Assembly (NCBI RefSeq): GCF_015864955.1
Contig: NZ_JADYWE010000001.1
Span: 1,364,001-1,428,000 of the forward strand
Direction: 5' to 3'
DNA: 64,000 bases
From: Salinibacterium sp. NK8237
Lineage (GTDB): Bacteria; Actinomycetota; Actinomycetes; Actinomycetales; Microbacteriaceae
Positions 35,413 through 46,319 of this stretch are shown here, piece by piece. The notes under the pieces were generated by a model. It was not told the DNA's origin. It made no database searches and saw only the letters and a program-made list of their open reading frames with translations. The first letter of the stretch is position 1; every line of letters begins with the position of its first letter. Position numbers and translations under genes: made by a program.

Positions 35413-35564
35413 TACTGCGCCTTCACTAGAACGCCGACAATGCCGGTAATAACCATAAAGAGTCCTGCACCGGTCACGAGCACCCAGAGCACCGCACGCA
35501 TCACAGTGATGCGGGGTGCACGTAGCGCCTCGATTGGCGCACTCGCCTCAGCAGGGTCAACCAC
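35412..35564 (-). CDS. 50-residue single-helix membrane protein
   Basis: GTG at 35564 opens 50 codons: an acidic N-terminus (VDPAEASAPIEALRAPR), then a helix around AVLWVLVTGAGLFMVITGIV and a short KAQ end. AGGGGT lies seven bases before the GTG. It overlaps the 29-residue gene by TAATG. Its start lies 10 bases past the lysS stop, so it is probably the next gene in the same message. Confidence 0.6.
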   Translation of the reverse strand: MVDPAEASAPIEALRAPRITVMRAVLWVLVTGAGLFMVITGIVGVLVKAQ

Positions 35565-35573
35565 GAACGACCC

Positions 35574-37073
35574 CTACTTAACTAACGGAAAGAGGATGGT
35601 TTCGCGGATGCCGAGGCCAGTGATGGCCATCAGCAAACGGTCAACGCCAACACCGATTCCACCGCTCGGCGGCATGCCGTGCTCGAGGGCGCGGATGAAG
35701 TCTTCGTCGAGGCGCATCGCTTCGACGTCGCCTTGGCTAGCCAAGAGTGCTTGCTCAACGAAGCGTTCACGCTGGATAACCGGGTCGACGAGTTCGGAGT
35801 AGCCGGTGGCCAGCTCGAACCCACGAATGTAGAGGTCCCACTTCTCCACAACACCCTCGATGGTGCGGTGGTCGCGCACGAGCGGGCTCGTGTCAACGGG
35901 GAAGTCCATGACGAAGGTCGGGCGGTCGAGGCCCGGCTTGACGTAGTGCTCCCACAGCTCTTCAACGTACTTGCCGTGGGTGGGCTGCGTGACCTCGATG
36001 TCGACGGCATCCGCCAGCACCTTTAGCTCGGCGGCGGGCGTCTGCGGGGTAATGCTGAGCCCGGCTGCCTCGTTGAGGGAGTCGTACATGGAGATGCGCG
36101 CCCAGTCGCCGCCGAGGTCGTATTCAGTGCCATCGGAGAGCGTGACGAGCGTGGAACCGGTGACAGCAACCGCCGAGTTCTGAACGAGCTCCTGAGTGAG
36201 GTCGGCCATCTGGTTGTAGTCGCCGTAGGCCTGGTAGGCCTCGACCATCGCGAACTCGGGCGAGTGGGTGGAGTCTGCGCCCTCGTTGCGGAAGTTGCGG
36301 TTGATCTCGAACACGCGCTCGATGCCACCGACGACGGCACGCTTCAAGAACAGTTCCGGCGCGATTCGCAGGTAGAGGTCGGTGTCGAACGCATTTGAGT
36401 TCGTGATGAACGGACGAGCGGATGCCCCACCGTGCATCGTCTGAAGCATCGGCGTTTCGACTTCGAGGTAGTCGTGCGCGGCGAACGTTGCGCGCAGGCT
36501 CGAGTTGACCTTGGCGCGGGCACGCACCGTGAAGCGGGCCTGTTCGCGCACGATGAGGTCGAGGTAGCGGCTACGAACGCGCTGTTCGTCGCTCAAGTCT
36601 TTGTGGAGGTTCGGGAGGGGCAAGACGGCCTTGGCGGCGATCTTCCAGTCCTTGACCATGACCGACAGCTCACCGCGGCGGCTCGAGATGATCTCGCCGC
36701 TCACGAAGAGGTGGTCACCGAGGTCAACTAGTTCTTTCCAGAGAGCGAGCGACTCGTCGCCCACTTCGCCGAGTGACACCATGACCTGGATGCGTTGGCC
36801 GTCGCCCGACTGCAGCGACGCGAAGCACAGCTTGCCCGTGTTGCGGAGGTGCACGATGCGACCAGCAAGGCCGACAACATCGCCCGTAGTGTCATCCGCT
36901 TCAAGCGAGGGATACTTCTCGCGAACAGCCGGAATGCTCGTGGTGATGGCGACCCCAACCGGGTACGCCTCAGCGCCCGAATCGATCAGTCGCTGGCGCT
37001 TCTCTAACCGAACAGCTTTCTGTTCAGAAACTTCGGCCTCGGTAGGGTCTGGAGCGTTGGCGGCGTCATTCAC
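35574..37073 (-). CDS. lysS: Lysyl-tRNA synthetase, class II
   Basis: A 499-residue enzyme. The N-terminal OB fold (VVGLAGRIVHLRNTGKLCFASLQ) binds the anticodon. The class II core has motif 1 in FAAHDYLEVETPMLQ, motif 2 in FEINRNFRNEGADSTHSPEF and motif 3 in GIGVGVDRLLM. The GTG at 37073 is the likely start; GAGGG is just upstream. In the actinobacterial gene order lysS follows panC-panD; here only panC and an opposite-strand GNAT gene precede it. Confidence 0.97.
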   Translation of the reverse strand: MNDAANAPDPTEAEVSEQKAVRLEKRQRLIDSGAEAYPVGVAITTSIPAVREKYPSLEADDTTGDVVGLAGRIVHLRNTGKLCFASLQSGDGQRIQVMVSLGEVGDESLALWKELVDLGDHLFVSGEIISSRRGELSVMVKDWKIAAKAVLPLPNLHKDLSDEQRVRSRYLDLIVREQARFTVRARAKVNSSLRATFAAHDYLEVETPMLQTMHGGASARPFITNSNAFDTDLYLRIAPELFLKRAVVGGIERVFEINRNFRNEGADSTHSPEFAMVEAYQAYGDYNQMADLTQELVQNSAVAVTGSTLVTLSDGTEYDLGGDWARISMYDSLNEAAGLSITPQTPAAELKVLADAVDIEVTQPTHGKYVEELWEHYVKPGLDRPTFVMDFPVDTSPLVRDHRTIEGVVEKWDLYIRGFELATGYSELVDPVIQRERFVEQALLASQGDVEAMRLDEDFIRALEHGMPPSGGIGVGVDRLLMAITGLGIRETILFPLVK

Positions 37074-37176
37074 GCCCTCAATCGTAGCCGGGATACGGCA
37101 GCGCTGCCGCGCCCTCAAACACACACCACAACGCGGCCTGCTGTCAGGCGCTCGATGTCTGCGTCACACTAGCGTG

Positions 37177-37587
37177 ATGAACATCCGCACGCTGACCTCT
37201 GCCGAATTCGACGCCACCGCCGCGCTGTGGGAATCGGCTGGACTAACCCGACCGTGGAATCCCCCACAGCGTGATTTTGATCGCGCGCTTGCCGGGGCAA
37301 CGTCCACCATTCTCGGAGCCTTCGACGGAGACGCGGTGACTGGAACGGTGATGGCCGGACACGACGGCCATCGCGGCTGGGTCTACTACCTCGCCGTCGC
37401 TGACAGCAGTCGAGAAAGCGGAGTGGGGCGAGCGCTCATGGACGCGGCCGAAGAGTGGCTGCATGAGCAGGGCGCCGTAAAAGTTCAACTGATGGTGCGC
37501 TCTACTAACAAGCAAGCGACAGGTTTCTACGAGCACCTCGGCTACGAAGACGCCGACGTTCGCGTGCTAGCGAAGTGGCTTCGCTGA
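37177..37587 (+). CDS. GNAT family acetyltransferase (YpeA-like)
   Basis: A 136-residue acetyltransferase. IRTLTSAEFDATAALWESAGLTRPW is the start typical of the YpeA group, GWVYYLAVADSSRESGVGRALMDAAEEW is the acetyl-CoA site and NKQATGFYEHLGYEDADV the last motif. It is the only plus-strand gene in the minus-strand panC-lysS block, placed where panD is often found. The substrate is unknown. Confidence 0.88.
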   Translation: MNIRTLTSAEFDATAALWESAGLTRPWNPPQRDFDRALAGATSTILGAFDGDAVTGTVMAGHDGHRGWVYYLAVADSSRESGVGRALMDAAEEWLHEQGAVKVQLMVRSTNKQATGFYEHLGYEDADVRVLAKWLR

Positions 37588-37611
37588 CGCTGTCGCAGCA
37601 AGGAGCGAAAG

Positions 37612-38481
37612 CTACCCGACGTAAAGAGTCCAGTTGTCGATCAAACGAGTGTCGCCGACGCGTGCGGCAATGAGCGCGATTGCCGGGCCACGGTAGCCGT
37701 CGGGCACGGGCATGAACGTTTCGGTGTCGACGATCGTGAAGTAGTCGAGCTCGACCCCAGACTCCCCCATGAGAGCTCCCTGCGCTGCAGCAATGACCGC
37801 ATCGAGGCCGCTATCGGCGGCCGAGCTTGCAGCCTTCAACGCGGTCGACAGGATGACGGCCGCGTGGCGCTGGCTGGCATCCAAGAACTGGTTGCGACTC
37901 GAGAGGGCTAGACCGTCTTCTTCTCGCACCGTTTCGATGATTTCGACCTGCACGGGGATGTTGAGGTCGGTGATCATGCGGCGAACGAGAAAGAGCTGTT
38001 GGGCATCCTTCTGGCCGAAAGTCACGAACTGGGGAGTCGTGATCGCGAGCAGTTTGGCGACTACCGTAAGCACGCCGTCGAAGTGGCCAGCGCGGCTCTT
38101 GCCCTCGAACATGGTGCCGATCTGACCGGCGGACACCGTTGTGGTTGGCGCGGATGGGCCCTTCGGATACATCTCCTCCACGCTGGGCGCGAAGACGTAA
38201 GGAACACCCAACTCGCCGAGCATATCGAGGTCTTGGTCCATCGTGCGCGGGTACTTATCGAGGTCTTCGTTAGCACCGAACTGGGTGGGGTTTACAAAGA
38301 TCGACACAATGCGAACATCGGCAAGTTCAGCGGCACGCTCAACGTGAGCGAGATGCCCTTGGTGAAGAGCGCCCAGCGTTGGCGTCAAAGCAATGGTGCG
38401 GCCAGCGGCGCGTTCGTGCGCGACAACATCGCGCATACCCGCGACTGTCTCAATGACTTGCGGGCGGGGGTGTGAACTCAC
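37612..38481 (-). CDS. panC: Pantothenate synthetase
   Basis: A 289-residue enzyme joining pantoate and beta-alanine with ATP. It has the nucleotidyl-transferase motif GALHQGHLAHV, IVSIFVNPTQFGANEDLDKYPR and TFGQKDAQQLFLVRRM, and a GLALSSRNQFL segment. Length is standard. The start overlaps the DUF2520 gene by four bases. panD, which makes the beta-alanine, is not found next to it. Confidence 0.97.
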   Translation of the reverse strand: MSSHPRPQVIETVAGMRDVVAHERAAGRTIALTPTLGALHQGHLAHVERAAELADVRIVSIFVNPTQFGANEDLDKYPRTMDQDLDMLGELGVPYVFAPSVEEMYPKGPSAPTTTVSAGQIGTMFEGKSRAGHFDGVLTVVAKLLAITTPQFVTFGQKDAQQLFLVRRMITDLNIPVQVEIIETVREEDGLALSSRNQFLDASQRHAAVILSTALKAASSAADSGLDAVIAAAQGALMGESGVELDYFTIVDTETFMPVPDGYRGPAIALIAARVGDTRLIDNWTLYVG

Positions 38482-39227
38482 GAGGGGTCCTCCTGTGAAT
38501 GGGGCCTCGACTCGGGGTCGAGCAAGGAAACATCGATGCTAGTCGCAGTTGCACGCGCGAGCGCACTCTCGACCGAGGAACGCAACAGCGGGCCAAGAAC
38601 ACGAGCGGGGGCATCCACCCCGACGCTACCGAGCAAATCTAAGGACTGTCCGACGATCGCGGCCGAGAAACTGGTCGCGATACTGACCGCCTCCGCCCAC
38701 GCCGCGCGCTCGTCTTCAGCGATCACAATCGGCTCGGCACCCATCTCAACGACGAGTGCTTGCGCGATCGGCAATACCGGGGTTGGCGCGCTGACAGCGC
38801 AATACGCTTCGTGCAAGCGAGTGAGATCGAGACTCGTTCCCGTGAAGACCATGGCCGGGTGCAGCGCCAGCGGAATCGCTCCCACCGCCAGCACCGACGC
38901 CAGCGCTCGATAGCCGAGCCCGGGCGCGGTGTGCAGCACAAGTTGCCCCGGCTGCCACACTCCCGCATCGGCGAGACCCTTGGCAAAGGACTCAATTTCA
39001 GCCTCAGGAATCGCCAGAATCACGAGCTCACTGCGTTCAACCAGAGTCGGGATGTCGAGCACGGGAACATCGGGAAGGATCGCGCTCGCGCGCTCAAGAT
39101 TGCGCTCGGACGTCGCGGCGATGCCCACAATCGCATGCCCAGCACCCGCGAGCGCCGCACCAAGAATCGGGCCTACTTTGCCCGCGCCAATGATGCCGAT
39201 TCCGAGCCGGCCCGCTGCCTGTGCCAT
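38478..39227 (-). CDS. Rossmann-fold/DUF2520 protein
   Basis: A 249-residue protein. The N-terminal NAD(P)-binding motif GIGIIGAGKVGPILGAALAGAGH is followed by LVILAIPEAEI, and the helical C-terminal DUF2520 half has HPAMVFTG and AIVGQSLDLLGSVGVD. It is always near panC in actinobacteria; the fold resembles 6-phosphogluconate and ketopantoate reductases, so a role in pantoate formation is possible but not shown by sequence. Overlaps panC and abuts the PH-domain gene. Confidence 0.88.
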   Translation of the reverse strand: MAQAAGRLGIGIIGAGKVGPILGAALAGAGHAIVGIAATSERNLERASAILPDVPVLDIPTLVERSELVILAIPEAEIESFAKGLADAGVWQPGQLVLHTAPGLGYRALASVLAVGAIPLALHPAMVFTGTSLDLTRLHEAYCAVSAPTPVLPIAQALVVEMGAEPIVIAEDERAAWAEAVSIATSFSAAIVGQSLDLLGSVGVDAPARVLGPLLRSSVESALARATATSIDVSLLDPESRPHSQEDPS

Positions 39228-40876
39228 TACGCCTGTTCCTCGGGGGTTGTTGGTGTCGGAGACTCGGTTCTCGCACCAGCACTGCGCCAGCGGTGACTCG
39301 TGTCTACACCGGCGGCGTGCACAGCGGCATGCTCGACCTCATCGAAGAACCGCACAACATCGGCGCGATCGAGTGCTCCGATGGTGGCAGAAATCGGGCC
39401 GGCGACAGTGTGAATTCGCAACTCGGCGAGCCCCATCCGCCGCAGCAACGGACCCTCGTGCATGCTGACGCTCTGCATGCGCGCTTGCGGAACCAGAATG
39501 AGCGAACGCCAGATGGCTCCCTTGCGCAGCGCTACGGCATCCGAAATCAGCACGAAACCGTTGCGGCGCCACGAGAACCAGCGCAACCACGCCGCACGCT
39601 TGGGCGAGGTGACGTATTCGTCGTCGTGGGCTCCAGCGGCGAGCCCGCACTCGAGCAGTTCCCGCGATTTGGCATCAGCGAGGCTCGGCAGGATGAGTTG
39701 AAGCACGCGGTGCACGTCGGCCATATCTCCGACCGGGAGCAGTGTGGTTTTCGCGGTTGCGCCGCTTGAGCTTGCCGCTTGCGAGGCAGTGTTGATCTTG
39801 ATTTCCCACCATCCGGCAGGGCGCCACAACAGCGGCTGCGAAACCTCAACAGCGTGGATCCGGCCGGGCGGGAGTGTCTCGTTTGTTGTCGAGAGCAAGC
39901 CGTAGCCGACTCGGATGCCGTCATCCGTTGACGCGATCGAGTAGCGAAGCGACCGCGTGAGTCTCGATGCCAAATAGCCACCAAGACCGAGCAGCCCGGG
40001 CAGAAGAGCAAAGATCCAGCCGTAGTCACCCGTGACGATGATCGTCGTGATGATGCCGATGCCCGCCAGAATCGCGATGATGGTCGCTTCGCTGAGCACG
40101 AGGGATCCGATGAGCCGCGGGATGCTGATGCGCACAATCGACTCGGGCGGGGCCGCGTTGGGGTCAAGTTCGGGCGCCAAGAATTCGTTGACGCGCGACC
40201 CCACTAGACCGGTGACGCCGGTCTGGGTTCCCGATTCTGCAGCGGCAGCAGCCTCGGCCGCCCGCGTGCCCGACGCGAGCTGCAAAATCGCGACCCGCAG
40301 ATCATCAGCCCCAGCAGACCTCAGATAAGCCAACTCAACGTTCGCGTCCTGACCGGCGACATTCACTTCAAGTTTGGCTGCGCCGAACAGACGGGCCAAG
40401 AACGGCCGTGAAATATTGATGCCCTGGATACGGTCGAGTCGACCGCGACGATTGGTGCGGAACAGCACGCCGCTGCGCACTTCGACAAGCTCATCAGTGA
40501 TGCGGAAGGTGTGCATCCGCCACGACAAGTAAAAGCCGCCAACGCTCAGCAGAAGAATGACGATGACAGCGAGAATCGCTAAAAGGATCAGGCTGGACTC
40601 GGCAAAGCGTTCAAAGAACCGCAGCTCGCGACTGCCGCCACCAAAGATGGTGTCGATAAAAATATCGCGGGCATTCACGATGACGACACCGATGATGGCC
40701 ACGAAGGCGATGCCTCCACGCAAGAACGGAGTGGCCGGGTGCAGGCGATGCCATTCGCCATCGGCGAGCCGGCGCGCGCTTTCGGGAACGTTCAGCTCAA
40801 CGGGGTCGAGCGGTTCGCCGGGCTCCAGCGGGACGCCGGGCTCGCCGGGTTCGAGGGGTTCGCGTGGTTCGCTCAC
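39227..40876 (-). CDS. Membrane protein with repeated bacterial PH domains (YdbT-like)
   Basis: A 549-residue protein. After a Pro/Glu-rich lead (repeated LEPGEPG) come two hydrophobic pairs (about 55-75, 90-115) and a first PH domain (TFRITDELVEVRSGVLFRTNR, RIQGINISRPFLARLFG). A second helix pair lies at about 240-300 followed by another PH unit (VGYGLLSTTNETLPPGRIHAVEV) and a third (VLISDAVALRKGAIW, ARMQSVSMHEGPL). YdbS/YdbT pairs are of unknown function, thought to act at the membrane. The start overlaps the stop of the smaller partner. Confidence 0.88.
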   Translation of the reverse strand: MSEPREPLEPGEPGVPLEPGEPLDPVELNVPESARRLADGEWHRLHPATPFLRGGIAFVAIIGVVIVNARDIFIDTIFGGGSRELRFFERFAESSLILLAILAVIVILLLSVGGFYLSWRMHTFRITDELVEVRSGVLFRTNRRGRLDRIQGINISRPFLARLFGAAKLEVNVAGQDANVELAYLRSAGADDLRVAILQLASGTRAAEAAAAAESGTQTGVTGLVGSRVNEFLAPELDPNAAPPESIVRISIPRLIGSLVLSEATIIAILAGIGIITTIIVTGDYGWIFALLPGLLGLGGYLASRLTRSLRYSIASTDDGIRVGYGLLSTTNETLPPGRIHAVEVSQPLLWRPAGWWEIKINTASQAASSSGATAKTTLLPVGDMADVHRVLQLILPSLADAKSRELLECGLAAGAHDDEYVTSPKRAAWLRWFSWRRNGFVLISDAVALRKGAIWRSLILVPQARMQSVSMHEGPLLRRMGLAELRIHTVAGPISATIGALDRADVVRFFDEVEHAAVHAAGVDTSHRWRSAGARTESPTPTTPEEQA

Positions 40877-41358
40877 AGTCCGGCCCTGCGGCTTTCGGCT
40901 AGGGCGACGAGCGTGTCTCTCAACTCCTCAGCATCCTGCTCGGGCAGGCCGGGAATGACGACTCCGGTGGATGCCGCTGCCGTCACGAACTTGAGTTCGC
41001 TGAGGCCGACGGCGCGATCGAGGGGTCCGCGGTTGATGTCTACGAGCTGCATGCGGCCATAGGGCACGGCAACCACGCGGCGGAACATCAGTCCGCGGCG
41101 AAAGACCAGATCATCTTCACGCAGCATGTAGGCAATTGCGCGCACGCGTCGCGGGGTGAGAGCGATGTTGATGATGAAGATGATGCCAAGCGAAACGGGA
41201 ATCACGGCAAGCCACTGAATCCCGGTCAGGACGGTGGGAATCGAGGTGGCGACGGTGAGCACGATGCCCGTAATCAGCAGCCCGACCGCTTCCACGATCG
41301 TGTACTTGCGGGAGACGCCGCGCCACTCGGCGCCGGGGAGATCGAGTCGCTCGGTCAC
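40873..41358 (-). CDS. PH-domain membrane protein (YdbS-like)
   Basis: A 161-residue protein with two helices (VEAVGLLITGIVLTVATSI, WLAVIPVSLGIIFIINIAL) and one bacterial PH domain (AIAYMLREDDLVFRRGLMFRRVVAVPYGRMQLVDINRG split over its strands). It sits directly upstream of the large PH-domain protein with a 4-base overlap, the usual YdbS-YdbT arrangement, and after DUF3180. The two probably form one complex. Confidence 0.9.
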   Translation of the reverse strand: MTERLDLPGAEWRGVSRKYTIVEAVGLLITGIVLTVATSIPTVLTGIQWLAVIPVSLGIIFIINIALTPRRVRAIAYMLREDDLVFRRGLMFRRVVAVPYGRMQLVDINRGPLDRAVGLSELKFVTAAASTGVVIPGLPEQDAEELRDTLVALAESRRAGL

Positions 41359-41843
41359 GCTGCTCCTTGAGGGTCCATCGGGTTCCGCGATGACGGGTCG
41401 TCATCATCTGGCGGGATGGTGCACAAATATTCGGCAACCAATCCTGCGATCAGCAACACTATCGCGCCAGCCGAAACGACAAAGCTCGTGGCGATGGCGC
41501 CAGTTTCGGGAGAAACGGTGCGACTCAGCAGGTAGACCGCGATGCCGAGGGCGGTTCCCCCGAGCAGAGCCCCAGCGAACGCTGATGCTTTCGCGAGCAC
41601 GACGACACGCAGCGCGAAGAAGGGATTCACGCGTTCTTTGCGCAGTCCGCGTGATGAGCGGTAGATCGGTACTGCCAGAACGACCACGATCACGGCGATC
41701 AAGAAGAGCGACACCGCCAATGCGACCGAGGGAGTCACAATGGGATTTCCGGATGCCGTGAGCACGACTTCGAGCAACCAGCCGACGACTGCTCCCGCCG
41801 CGGCTATCGTCACCAAGTGCACGGCTGACGTGCGGGCTACCAC
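41355..41843 (-). CDS. DUF3180 membrane protein
   Basis: A 162-residue protein with four helices: about 7-30, 38-60, 80-105 and 120-142, and the segment FFALRVVVLAKASAFAGALLGG typical of DUF3180. It is found after folK in many actinobacteria. The GTG start at 41843 lies inside the end of folK (8-base overlap). Function unknown. Confidence 0.88.
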   Translation of the reverse strand: MVARTSAVHLVTIAAAGAVVGWLLEVVLTASGNPIVTPSVALAVSLFLIAVIVVVLAVPIYRSSRGLRKERVNPFFALRVVVLAKASAFAGALLGGTALGIAVYLLSRTVSPETGAIATSFVVSAGAIVLLIAGLVAEYLCTIPPDDDDPSSRNPMDPQGAA

Positions 41844-42367
41844 AGTGGCGCTGCCTCAAACTCGGTGGCGTCATTCTCGATGCCAGCGAGGGCGTCTGCC
41901 GCGCTTCCGACTCCGGCGAGCTGCGTGTGCGGGTCGAGCTGCAGCAGCGGCACAAGCACAAACGATCGTTCGGCGGCGCGCGGATGCGGAATCGTCAGCA
42001 GCTCATCGTCCACCTGCAGGTGCGCGAAAGAAATGATGTCGATATCGAGCGTGCGGTCGCCCCAGCGTTCATCGCGCACGCGGCCATGCTCGGCTTCGAC
42101 GCGTTGCAATTCGGCGAGGAGGGCGTGGGGCTCCAGCGAACTGCGCGCTAACACCACCGCATTGAGATACGCGGGCGCAGAGTGGTCGACGCCGGAGAGT
42201 TTCAGAGCCGGCGTCTGCACAATGCTGGAGGCGGCATCCACTGTCACACCGTCGATGCGGTTGATGGCGTGCACCGCGTCGCGCAGAGTGGTTTCGCGGT
42301 CGCCGAGATTACTGCCAATGGCGAGCATCACCGGCAACTCGACGTGGAGTCGTTGCTGGCGCATCAT
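41837..42367 (-). CDS. folK: 2-amino-4-hydroxy-6-hydroxymethyldihydropteridine pyrophosphokinase
   Basis: A 176-residue enzyme that transfers pyrophosphate from ATP to the pterin alcohol before FolP acts. Motifs: MLAIGSNLGDRETTLRDAV, the central RWGDRTLDIDIISF and IPHPRAAERSFVLVPL. The start overlaps folB by four bases. Length is standard. Confidence 0.96.
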   Translation of the reverse strand: MMRQQRLHVELPVMLAIGSNLGDRETTLRDAVHAINRIDGVTVDAASSIVQTPALKLSGVDHSAPAYLNAVVLARSSLEPHALLAELQRVEAEHGRVRDERWGDRTLDIDIISFAHLQVDDELLTIPHPRAAERSFVLVPLLQLDPHTQLAGVGSAADALAGIENDATEFEAAPLW

Positions 42368-42783
42368 CGCAGTGGCTGCGGTTCTGCGCTAAAACCGGCA
42401 GCCTGGGCACGGGCGGCGCGCTGGCGGGTGATCGTGACCGAAACATCAGTGAACGGCACGGTGATGGGCGCTTCTGGTTTGTGCAGCGTGATCTTGGTGC
42501 TCACCGCAGCCTCGTGCGCGAGCACTACGGCGGCGATGCGTTCGGCAACCGTCTCGATGAGATCAACGGGATTGCTCTCGACGGCGGCCACGATCTCTTC
42601 GGCTAAAACACCGTAGTGAATCGTGCGGTCAAGGTCGTCGGTGCGCGCAGCGGCGGCGAAGTCGAGATACACGGTCGCGTCGATCACGAAGACTTGGCCG
42701 TCGCGACGCTCGTGGTCGAAGACGCCGTGGAAGGCGGTGGCACGCAGGCCGGTGAGAGTGATTTCGTCCAGTGCGGGATTCAT
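42364..42783 (-). CDS. folB: Dihydroneopterin aldolase
   Basis: A 139-residue enzyme that cleaves dihydroneopterin. It has ITLTGLRATAFHGVFDHER and a Glu in the LIETVAERIAAVVL helix, then HKPEAPI with the active Lys. I start at the ATG at 42783, which overlaps the folP stop, not at an upstream in-frame position inside folP. Confidence 0.95.
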   Translation of the reverse strand: MNPALDEITLTGLRATAFHGVFDHERRDGQVFVIDATVYLDFAAAARTDDLDRTIHYGVLAEEIVAAVESNPVDLIETVAERIAAVVLAHEAAVSTKITLHKPEAPITVPFTDVSVTITRQRAARAQAAGFSAEPQPLR

Positions 42784-43613
42784 CGTTTCTTGCCCTTCTG
42801 CATCGCTCGATAGACGGAAAGAGCCACCTGCGTAGACGGGACATCGTGCACGCGCACGGCCCACATCCCCGCTTCGGCGGAAACGTTGCTGATCACTGCG
42901 GTTGCAAGATCGCGGTCGGCCGGTGGCGCATCGGTGGGGAGCATTTTGGCGAGAAAGCGCTTGCGTGATGCCCCGATGAGCACCGGATGCCCGAGCGAAG
43001 CAATCTCGTCGATGCGCGCTAACAGCGCCCAGTTGTGGCGGGCGTCTTTCGCGAAACCGAGACCCGGATCAAGCACGACCCGTGTGGGCTTCACTCCCCA
43101 CACCATCATCTCGGCCAGTCGAGCCTTTAGCTCACGGCGCACATCCGCGACAACATCGTCATAGTGCGCGAGCTGCCCCATCGTGGTGCTGTGCCCCCGC
43201 CAGTGCATCGCAATGTAAAGCAGATCCGTTTCGGCAACCGTGCGGTACATGTCCGGGTCAGCAAGCCCACCAGAAACATCGTTGATGATGGATGCTCCCG
43301 CCTCCGCCGCGGCCAGTGCAGTCTCGGCATTCATAGTGTCAACGCTCACGGTCACGCCTTCAGCCGTGAGGGCCTTGATCACCGGGATTACGCGCTGCTG
43401 TTCCGCCGCGGCCGACACCCGTTCGGCACCGGGGCGAGTCGATTCGCCGCCGACATCGACGACATCCGCGCCCTGATTGCGCAGTTCGATGCCGCGCGCG
43501 ATTGCGGCGTCGACGTGTTCGAACTGCCCGCCGTCGCTAAAAGAATCAGGCGTGACATTCAGGATGCCCATAACTTGGGGAACCGCCACGCGAGGGTTTC
43601 TACGCATCGCCAC
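42780..43613 (-). CDS. folP: Dihydropteroate synthase
   Basis: A 277-residue TIM-barrel enzyme joining the pterin pyrophosphate to p-aminobenzoate; the target of sulfonamides. It has MGILNVTPDSFSDGG, DVGGESTRPGAERV, IINDVSGG, VLDPGLGFAK and GASRKRFL, all intact. It overlaps folE by 14 bases and folB by four. Confidence 0.97.
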   Translation of the reverse strand: MAMRRNPRVAVPQVMGILNVTPDSFSDGGQFEHVDAAIARGIELRNQGADVVDVGGESTRPGAERVSAAAEQQRVIPVIKALTAEGVTVSVDTMNAETALAAAEAGASIINDVSGGLADPDMYRTVAETDLLYIAMHWRGHSTTMGQLAHYDDVVADVRRELKARLAEMMVWGVKPTRVVLDPGLGFAKDARHNWALLARIDEIASLGHPVLIGASRKRFLAKMLPTDAPPADRDLATAVISNVSAEAGMWAVRVHDVPSTQVALSVYRAMQKGKKR

Positions 43614-44184
43614 CTCGGCCGATGAGCGCCATTACTTCAGCGCGCTCTACCGGATCGCTGAGAACTCCACGAGACGCCAAGGTCACAGTGGAGCTAGCGG
43701 TCTGGCGCGGTCCGCGAGCGGACACACAACCGTGAACGGCATCGATAACAACGAGCACGCCCCGCGGCGACAACCCCGTATTGATCGCGTCGGTGATCTC
43801 TTCGGTCAGCCGCTCTTGCAGTTGGGCACGCGCGGCAATCGTCTCCACGACCCGGGCAATATTGCCCAAGCCGATGATGCGTTCGTCTGGAACGTAGGCG
43901 ACATGCGCGACGCCCAGAAACGGCAACAGGTGGTGTTCACACATCGACCGAAACTCGATGTCGCGCACGAGCACAAGCTCGCCCGTTTGATCCGCTTTCG
44001 CGGTGAATTCGATGCTGTCGGAGAGGTGCACGAGGGGGTCGATCGTGTTGCCCGCGAAGAACTCGGAGTACGCCTCGGCGACCCGACGCGGGGTGGCGGT
44101 GAGGCCTGCCCGCGTGGGGTCTTCGCCGACGGCATCCAAAATCTCGGCTACCGCAGCTTCAATGCGTGCGAGGTCGATCGACAT
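43600..44184 (-). CDS. folE: GTP cyclohydrolase I
   Basis: A 194-residue enzyme making dihydroneopterin triphosphate from GTP. Zinc ligands are in FRSMCEHHLLPF and HGCVSARG; catalytic and GTP-binding residues lie in TGELVLVRDI and QERLTEEI. It starts eight bases after ftsH. Confidence 0.97.
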   Translation of the reverse strand: MSIDLARIEAAVAEILDAVGEDPTRAGLTATPRRVAEAYSEFFAGNTIDPLVHLSDSIEFTAKADQTGELVLVRDIEFRSMCEHHLLPFLGVAHVAYVPDERIIGLGNIARVVETIAARAQLQERLTEEITDAINTGLSPRGVLVVIDAVHGCVSARGPRQTASSTVTLASRGVLSDPVERAEVMALIGRGGDA

Positions 44185-44191
44185 GGTGTCC

Positions 44192-46192
<2,001 letters not shown>

Positions 46193-46319
46193 GATGTTCC
46201 GGGTCGGGCGACCCAGTGCCTCTCTCTGAAGAAACGTGGTGCAAGGTTACCGTTATCGCGCTGCAAGACCACTGCATGTTTGCCCTCGGCGTAATGCGGT
46301 CTACGCGGGGTTGCTGCGG

